This document shows, one piece after another, positions 24,484 through 29,664 of a DNA stretch of 29,664 nucleotides. The stretch spans positions 1 to 29,664 of the forward strand of contig CAZIUL010000052.1 in NCBI GenBank assembly GCA_964542475.1. Reading direction: 5' to 3'. Numbering within the stretch: position 1 is the stretch's first letter; the number at the start of each line of letters is the position of its first letter. The notes beneath the pieces were generated by a model. The model was not told where the DNA came from, did no database searches, and saw only the letters and a program-made list of their open reading frames with translations. This stretch comes from CAZIUL01 sp964542475. GTDB lineage: Bacteria; Planctomycetota; B15-G4; CAYZWU01. The translations under genes and the position numbers were made by a program.

Positions 24484-25410
24484 CTACAGCCTGATATCCT
24501 CCTCGAACGGAAGCGATGGCTGTGCCCCGTGGCGAGTTGTTGAGATTGCAGCCGCTCCAGCGGCACGGATGACGCAGGATCCAAATGGAGTGCCCTTTGC
24601 CAGCCCCGCAGCAACCCACCCGCAAAAACAGTCACCTGCAGCCACTGTGTCGACCGTGTCCACCTGTACTCCGTCGTAAAGCCACGCGTCCTTCCCTTTT
24701 TCGAAGACCATACCTCCTCGTTCACCGAGTGTGATGATGACCTTTTCCACTCCTGAGTTTATGAGATCTGTTCCAGCCTCTTCCAAGGCTTTCTTTTTAC
24801 CCGCGGATAAGGCCAGGGTTAAAGCTTCCTCCTCGTTTGCGATCAGCACCGATACGGATTCGAGCAGCGCCGAGGGAAGCGGGTCCGTGGCGGCTGGAGC
24901 CGGATTCAAGACAACGACCGTGCCGGACCTTGCGGCAGATGCGGCGGCCCGTTGGACCGCGTAGCAGGGAACCTCCATCTGCATTAACAGAACAGCCGCG
25001 TTCTCGATCGTTTCAGCGGCTGTGTCTATCATGGAGGAGGAAAGAAGAGCGTTTGCACCCGGCGCCACGGAGATCATGTTGTCTCCGTTTCTGTTAACGA
25101 GTATCAGCGCAACGCCTGAGGCGCTATCCTCCACGGTGTGAAGGTGCGCCAGACAGATCCCCTCTTCGGAAAGGTTTTCCTTTGCCCTGTCTCCGAAAGG
25201 ATCCCTTCCAACGCAGCCGACAAACGCGACTCGGGCGCCCGCGCGCGCGGCCGCAACCGCCTGGTTCGCGCCCTTGCCTCCGGCCGCCTGAAAAAAGTTT
25301 TTCCCGAGGACGGTTTCGCCGGATTTTGGAAGCTGTTCGGAGACCACTACCATGTCCGTATTGGAAGAGCCGACGACAACGACATCGTATTTGGTGTGTT
25401 TTTCAGACAT
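24484..25410 (-). CDS. rbsK: Ribokinase (PfkB family)
   Basis: Ribokinase phosphorylates D-ribose to ribose 5-phosphate with ATP in the cytoplasm. The 308-residue length is typical. The N-terminal VVVGSSNTDMVVVSEQLPKSGET and AAGGKGANQAVAAARAG motif, and the C-terminal TVDTVAAGDCFCGWVAAGL with the catalytic base at D260, identify the PfkB family and the ribokinase subfamily. The AAGD form also occurs in known ribokinases. An AAGGATAAT ribosome-binding site precedes the ATG. No ribose transporter or repressor is nearby. Divergent from purL; its product ribose 5-phosphate can feed phosphoribosyl pyrophosphate used in purine synthesis, a functional link to the next operon that the sequence does not prove. 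A different sugar substrate cannot be excluded. Confidence 0.93.
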   Translation of the reverse strand: MSEKHTKYDVVVVGSSNTDMVVVSEQLPKSGETVLGKNFFQAAGGKGANQAVAAARAGARVAFVGCVGRDPFGDRAKENLSEEGICLAHLHTVEDSASGVALILVNRNGDNMISVAPGANALLSSSMIDTAAETIENAAVLLMQMEVPCYAVQRAAASAARSGTVVVLNPAPAATDPLPSALLESVSVLIANEEEALTLALSAGKKKALEEAGTDLINSGVEKVIITLGERGGMVFEKGKDAWLYDGVQVDTVDTVAAGDCFCGWVAAGLAKGTPFGSCVIRAAGAAAISTTRHGAQPSLPFEEDIRL

Positions 25411-25445
25411 CTATTATCCTTACATCGAGGTTCCGATCCAGCATC

Positions 25446-25485
25446 GGAGGGCGACACGTACGGGCGCCCGGCCGGCCGCTCCTAC
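25446..25485. repeat. Decayed REP-like palindrome
   Basis: The 40-bp GC-rich segment begins GGAGGGCGACACGTACGGGC and ends CGGCCGCTCCTAC. It has the form of the widespread GTAGGGGCGACxxGTACGGGCGACCGGCCGGTCGCCCCTAC type palindrome with several substitutions. It lies between divergent rbsK and purL. Confidence 0.4.
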
Positions 25486-25596
25486 GCCATAAACACCGAA
25501 CACTCTCTCCTCCTATCCTATATCCAGCTTCTTTCCTTCTTCCTGGTATCTCCCGGACCGGTCGGAAACATCGGCAAGTATGATGATGATATGAAA

Positions 25597-25624
25597 TTGA
25601 CTTGGAGGGTGTACAGTCGATAAT
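25597..25624 (+). promoter_or_regulatory. purL-purQ promoter, sigma-70 type
   Basis: TTGACT (25597-25602) and GATAAT (25619-25624) match the -35 and -10 boxes at 5 of 6 bases each with a 16-bp spacer. Transcription would begin near 25631, leaving a leader of about 50 nt before the GTG start. No recognisable PurR box or purine riboswitch is seen. Confidence 0.65.
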
Positions 25625-25682
25625 GTGTTTTCTTTGCGTGTGTGAAGGACAACCTTTTGCCTTCGTGATCAGGAGTTCATTT

Positions 25683-28670
25683 GTGGTTACTCGTATAGAG
25701 GTAGGATACAGGCAGGGGGTCCGCGATGCCAGGGGAGAGGCGGTTTCCACCATCGTGGACGGTTACATGCGGATCCCGGTCAAAAGGGTGCGCACGGTAC
25801 ACGTTTACAAGATCGACGCCGACTTCAACGAGGATCAGCAGGAAGATGTTGTGCGTAGTCTTGTGGATCCTGTGATCCAGGAGGCATCATCCGGCAGGCT
25901 TGATATTGGCGGGTACGATTGGTCCATTACGGTGGGATTCAAGCCCGGGGTGACCGACAACGTTGGAAACACGGCCGCGCAGACGCTTGGTGACATTCCC
26001 GGATTGGAGCTCGGGCCGGAGGCGGGAGTCTACACGGAAACCCGCTACCTTTTCGACGCGCCTTCTCTGACAAGGGATGATGTGGAGAAGATCGCTTACG
26101 GCTGCCTCGCCAACCTGCTCGTTGAACGCGTGGAGATCAGGAGCTTTTCGGAGTTCGAGAAGTGCGAGCCTGACCTAGCGCTGCCGCTGGTCCACGGCGA
26201 TGACAAGGTGAGCGTTAACACGGTCGATCTTGGCGGCAGCGATGAGGAGCTCGAGAGGATCAGCCGTGAGGGGGTCCTGTCCCTCAACCTCGTGGAGATG
26301 CTCGCAATACGGGAGTATTTCGAGAGCCGGGCTGATGCGAGAGCGGCCCTGGGGCTGGGGCCGAACCCGACCGATGCCGAGCTGGAGGTGCTGGCCCAGA
26401 CATGGTCCGAACACTGCAAGCACAAGATTTTCAGCGCGAAGATCCGTTACTGCGAACAGGGCAAGGCCGAGGAAACGGTTGATTCCCTCTTCCGGACATA
26501 CATTCAGGGCGCCACCGAGGATGTGGGAAAACGCGTGGGGTTTCTGGTTTCGGTCTTTCATGACAACGCCGGGGCTATCAGGTTCAACGACCGCTGGAAC
26601 CTCGTGTACAAGGTGGAGACGCACAACTCCCCGTCAGCCCTCGATCCGTACGGCGGAGCGATCACCGGCATTGTCGGGGTCAATCGCGATCCGTTCGGCA
26701 CGGGGCGCGGCGCCGCGCTGCTGGCGAACGTATGGGGGTACTGCATGGGCTCGCCCTTTCACGCGGGGCCGCTCCCGAAGGGACTCCTGCATCCACGCCG
26801 CATCAGGGACGGGGTTCACCAGGGGGTCATCGACGGCGGAAACCAGAGCGGCATCCCGTACATGCGGGGTTTCGAATGGTTCGACAGGCGCTACCTCGGC
26901 AAGCCGCTCGTGTACTGCGGCACACTTGGAATAATGCCGCGCCTCATCGGGAAGGAGCCCGCGCACGAGAAGGTTGTGAAACCCGGCCACCTGATTGTAA
27001 TGGTGGGCGGGCGAATCGGAAAGGACGGGATCCACGGCGCGACTTTTTCGAGCCAGGAGCTGCATGATGATTCACCTGTCCAGGCCGTTCAGATCGGCGA
27101 TCCGATCACACAGAAGAAGATGACAGACTTCCTGCTGGAAGCCCGGGACAGAGGTCTTTACACCTCGATCACGGACAACGGTGCGGGCGGGCTGTCCTCG
27201 AGCGTCGGCGAGATGGCCCAGCTCAGCGGTGGGTGCGAGATCGACGTCAAGAAAGCGCCTCTCAAGTACCAGGGTCTCGAGCCGTGGGAGGTTCTTTTGT
27301 CCGAGGCCCAGGAGCGCATGACACTGGCTGTGCCGACCGACAAGGTTGATGCGCTCATGGAGCTCTCGGCCGAGCGGGACGTGGAGTCGACAGTGCTCGG
27401 CACTTTTACGGACTCAGGATTTTTTCATGTCACGTTCGGTGATCTGTGCGTGGCGTATATCGAAATGTCGTTCCTTCACGACGGCTGCCCCGTGATGGAG
27501 CTGGAGGCTGCCTGGGAGCCGCCGGAGCGCAGACAGCCCGATCTCGGTGCCGGTGATGAAGACCTGAGCAGCGAGCTGGAAGCGCTGATGTGCAGGCTCA
27601 ACATCTGTTCGAAGGAGAAAAAGTCGAGGCAGTACGACCACGAGGTCAAGGGGCTCAGCGTTGTCAAACCGCTAGTGGGTCTGAAAAACGACATTCCTGC
27701 GGACGCCACGGTGATGATGGTAGAGCACGGATGCCGCGAGGGTGTGGTCATGGCGGAGGGGATAAACCCGAGGTTCTCCGACATAGATACCTACTGGATG
27801 GCCGCCTCGGTCGTTGACCTGGCAGCCAGGCGGATAGTTGCGGCAGGCGGGGAGATCGGCGCGATTGCAGGGCTCGACAACTTCTGCTGGCCTGATCCTG
27901 TTCAATCCGACAGCGCTCCGGACGGAAGGCACAAGCTGGCGCAGCTGGTAAGGGCATGCAGGGGGCTCTACGATTTTACGCGGGCCTTTGATATTCCGCT
28001 GATTTCCGGCAAGGACTCGATGAAAAACGATGCCTACATGGGGAAGGTGAAGATTTCGATTCCGCCTACCCTGCTCTTTTCAGCGGTAGGGATAATCCGG
28101 GACGTAGGATGTGCAATGACGCCGGATGCCAAGGCTGCCGAGGATGTTGTTTACGTGCTCGGTAAGACCAGGGACGAGATGGGCGGATCCGAGTTTCTGG
28201 CGATGAAATGTGAACAGGAGGGCGGCTGCGACGCTGCAGGCAGTGTCCCGGAAGTGGATGCCGAAGAGGCGAGATCGCTTTACGAGACGTTGAGCAGAGC
28301 AGTTGGCGAGGGAGCTGTCAGCTCCGTACACACGCCCTCTCTCGGCGGACTGGCCGCGGGGTTCGCATTTGTTTCAATGGGCGGCGAACTGGGCCTCGAC
28401 GTTGACCTGAGGAAGGCCCCGATGGACAGCAAGGTGAAGGACGCAAGAACCGCGCTTTTTTCCGAATCGAACTCGAGGTTTATTGTCACGGTGAGCCCGG
28501 ATAAGGCGTCGCGGTTCGAGGAGCTCATGGAGGGCACCGCTTGCGCCGCGGTGGGCAAGGTGACGCGCGACAGGCAGCTTTGTGTGGCAGGAATCGATGG
28601 AGAGCTGGTTGTCGACGTTGATGTGCTCTCTCTGAAGAACATCTGGAAGCAACCTCTCCAGGAGATATGA
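25683..28670 (+). CDS. purL: Phosphoribosylformylglycinamidine synthase, PurS-PurL fusion
   Basis: The enzyme converts FGAR to FGAM with ATP and ammonia from PurQ in purine synthesis. The 995-residue chain is longer than the usual small PurL because about 155 N-terminal residues resemble PurS twice over: module one (4-70, VGYRQGVRDARGEAV) and module two (80-155, VGFKPGVTDNVGNTA). The PurL body shows TWSEHCKHKIF near 243, KVETHNSPSALDPYGGA, GRGAALLANVWG, DNGAGGLSSSVGEMAQL and the second-half SGKDSMKND. The GTG at 25683 is chosen because AGGAG lies 7 nt upstream and the promoter -10 box at 25619-25624 excludes earlier starts. First gene of a two-gene operon with purQ 31 bp downstream. Confidence 0.95.
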   Translation: MVTRIEVGYRQGVRDARGEAVSTIVDGYMRIPVKRVRTVHVYKIDADFNEDQQEDVVRSLVDPVIQEASSGRLDIGGYDWSITVGFKPGVTDNVGNTAAQTLGDIPGLELGPEAGVYTETRYLFDAPSLTRDDVEKIAYGCLANLLVERVEIRSFSEFEKCEPDLALPLVHGDDKVSVNTVDLGGSDEELERISREGVLSLNLVEMLAIREYFESRADARAALGLGPNPTDAELEVLAQTWSEHCKHKIFSAKIRYCEQGKAEETVDSLFRTYIQGATEDVGKRVGFLVSVFHDNAGAIRFNDRWNLVYKVETHNSPSALDPYGGAITGIVGVNRDPFGTGRGAALLANVWGYCMGSPFHAGPLPKGLLHPRRIRDGVHQGVIDGGNQSGIPYMRGFEWFDRRYLGKPLVYCGTLGIMPRLIGKEPAHEKVVKPGHLIVMVGGRIGKDGIHGATFSSQELHDDSPVQAVQIGDPITQKKMTDFLLEARDRGLYTSITDNGAGGLSSSVGEMAQLSGGCEIDVKKAPLKYQGLEPWEVLLSEAQERMTLAVPTDKVDALMELSAERDVESTVLGTFTDSGFFHVTFGDLCVAYIEMSFLHDGCPVMELEAAWEPPERRQPDLGAGDEDLSSELEALMCRLNICSKEKKSRQYDHEVKGLSVVKPLVGLKNDIPADATVMMVEHGCREGVVMAEGINPRFSDIDTYWMAASVVDLAARRIVAAGGEIGAIAGLDNFCWPDPVQSDSAPDGRHKLAQLVRACRGLYDFTRAFDIPLISGKDSMKNDAYMGKVKISIPPTLLFSAVGIIRDVGCAMTPDAKAAEDVVYVLGKTRDEMGGSEFLAMKCEQEGGCDAAGSVPEVDAEEARSLYETLSRAVGEGAVSSVHTPSLGGLAAGFAFVSMGGELGLDVDLRKAPMDSKVKDARTALFSESNSRFIVTVSPDKASRFEELMEGTACAAVGKVTRDRQLCVAGIDGELVVDVDVLSLKNIWKQPLQEI

Positions 28671-28701
28671 TAACCGGATCCGGAGAAAGAAAAGGATACA
28701 G

Positions 28702-29508
28702 ATGATGGCCAGGATCAAGGCTTTGGTGATTGTGGGTTACGGGCTTAACTGCGAGGCGGAAACCAGCCATGCCCTGCGCCTGGCCGGTGCGGATGTGGAT
28801 CAGGTTCATTTGAACGATCTGATTGCCGGAAAGAGGACACTGAAGGAGTTCAGGCTTCTGGCGCTGATCGGGGGGTTCTCTTTCGGGGACCACATCTCGG
28901 CTGGCAAGGTGTTTGCCAACCGGCTCACGCAGCGCCTGAAAGGACAACTGAAGGAGTTCATCAGCAGCGGGAACCTGATAATCGGCATTTGCAACGGCTT
29001 CCAGACTCTTGTGAAAACAGGCCTTCTTCCAGGATGCGACAACGATTACAGCACTCAGAAGGTGACGCTCGGCCAAAACGACAGCGGGGTATTCAGGAAC
29101 GACTGGGTGTTGGTAAAAGCTGACCCGTCGTCACACTGTGTTTTTTCGAAGGGCATCGATTATCTGGAAGTTCCTGTAAGGCACGGCGAAGGAAAGTTCG
29201 TGGTCAGGGAAGAAGGGATGCTCGACCGCCTGAAATCGGGAGGGCAGGTTGTCTTACGGTACGCTCATCCGGACAGCAAAGAAACCACGGACGAGTTTCC
29301 GCACAACCCTAACGGTTCCATGGACGGAGTCGCCGGGATTTGCGACCCAACGGGCAGGATATTCGGCTTGATGCCGCACCCGGAGGCACACCTTTTTCCA
29401 TTCAACCACCCGCACTGGCTCAGGCGCAAGCTGAAAGGGATACTGCCTGAGGAGGGAGAGGGGATACGAATTTTCCGCAACGGTGTAGAGTACCTGGAAA
29501 ACGCTTGA
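28702..29508 (+). CDS. purQ: Phosphoribosylformylglycinamidine synthase glutaminase subunit PurQ
   Basis: PurQ is a class I glutamine amidotransferase that delivers ammonia to PurL. The 268 residues include the oxyanion/active-site stretches LIGGFSFGDH and GICNGFQTL (nucleophile C97) and the catalytic pair H226/E228 in MPHPEAHLF. It is a little longer than Bacillus-type PurQ and similar to the PurQ that partners with fused PurS-PurL. Two adjacent ATG codons at 28702 and 28705 follow AAAGGA; the first is used here. It is downstream of purL on the same strand and followed by repeat copy D, which may help to end the transcript. Confidence 0.95.
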   Translation: MMARIKALVIVGYGLNCEAETSHALRLAGADVDQVHLNDLIAGKRTLKEFRLLALIGGFSFGDHISAGKVFANRLTQRLKGQLKEFISSGNLIIGICNGFQTLVKTGLLPGCDNDYSTQKVTLGQNDSGVFRNDWVLVKADPSSHCVFSKGIDYLEVPVRHGEGKFVVREEGMLDRLKSGGQVVLRYAHPDSKETTDEFPHNPNGSMDGVAGICDPTGRIFGLMPHPEAHLFPFNHPHWLRRKLKGILPEEGEGIRIFRNGVEYLENA

Positions 29509-29532
29509 AGAACCGGAGGGCAACTACGCCCT

Positions 29533-29643
29533 CATATTTCATCCTCTTCTGCTGCGGCACCGTAAACTGCACTGTGGCTGCGTTTCATGTCAGGAGACGA
29601 TCCTCAACCTGTAAGAACAGGCCTGCGGTCGTCTCCTGACATG
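29533..29643 (+). repeat. Interspersed repeat, copy D, with 15-bp perfect stem
   Basis: The element carries the 29-nt core (29533-29561), extends in an 81-nt match (29533-29613) to copy A at the other end of the window in inverted orientation, and ends in a perfect 15-bp inverted repeat (CATGTCAGGAGACGA at 29586-29600, TCGTCTCCTGACATG at 29629-29643). The 28-nt loop contains its own small hairpin CCTGT/ACAGG. It has no reading frame. It begins 24 bp after the purQ stop. Confidence 0.75.
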
Positions 29644-29664
29644 CGCCTTGCCACATCACAGTTT

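Noticed and set aside
24484..25410. Unusual loss of glycine in the ribokinase anion-hole motif (AAGD)
   Set aside because: AAGD is also found in well-known ribokinases, so this is not abnormal.
25602..25682. Upstream in-frame start of purL
   Set aside because: The -35/-10 boxes overlap this segment, and AGGAG stands in front of the GTG at 25683.
1..29664. CRISPR array or phage-defence island
   Set aside because: The repeats are few, dispersed and in both orientations, with no regular spacers, cas genes, nucleases or toxin-antitoxin genes.
1..29664. Composite transposon bounded by the repeats at both ends
   Set aside because: No transposase or cargo-type genes, and the enclosed genes are housekeeping; copies also occur inside the window.

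Overview
The window is an ordinary-looking stretch of chromosome from a Gram-negative, non-model bacterium, probably anaerobic or facultative. The lineage cannot be fixed from sequence alone. Several traits point to the Planctomycetes/Lentisphaerae, Acidobacteria or Desulfobacterota neighbourhood or to an uncultured phylum with similar gene content: an ECF sigma factor of the type common in Planctomycetes and Acidobacteria, a large Ser/Thr kinase with a TPR sensor half, a secreted propeller-like repeat protein, a fused PurS-PurL, and a stand-alone corrinoid protein. Base composition is even and GC-moderate by eye. There is no transposase, integrase, phage gene, CRISPR array, rRNA or tRNA that I can support.

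Layout. Left part: mutS (minus), then an ECF sigma factor (plus) that converges on a 1059-residue Ser/Thr kinase-TPR protein (minus), then a secreted seven-repeat protein (minus). Middle: two different type I glutamine synthetase genes in tandem (minus), an Hsp20 chaperone, a membrane-anchored protein of unknown function and a Gfo/Idh/MocA oxidoreductase (all minus), then lpdA (plus) starting divergently. Right part: hisS behind a corrinoid-protein gene (minus), an FdhD-like gene (minus), panB and a TPR-cyclophilin gene (plus), metG (minus), an Rrf2 regulator (plus), rbsK (minus), and a purL-purQ operon (plus) driven by a recognisable sigma-70 promoter.

Most genes are housekeeping: mismatch repair, nitrogen assimilation, aminoacyl-tRNA synthesis, pantothenate, purine and ribose metabolism, and protein folding. 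The kinase and sigma factor look like a local signalling pair. The unusual genes are the FdhD-like protein with a degraded cysteine motif, the corrinoid protein without a methyltransferase partner, the cyclophilin with altered active-site residues, and the secreted repeat protein.

The non-coding DNA is the most distinctive part. A 29-nt core occurs four times (56-84 minus, 3018-3046 plus, 7012-7040 minus, 29533-29561 plus). It sits inside or beside inverted-repeat elements, and an 81-nt version in inverted orientation lies at both ends of the window. A second, MITE-like element (7045-7211) abuts the secreted-protein gene and supplies its stop codon. Weaker REP-like palindromes lie at 16101-16167, 18163-18202 and 25446-25485. 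No biochemical system that is clearly new is evident. The repeat family and the divergent FdhD and cyclophilin proteins are the best leads.
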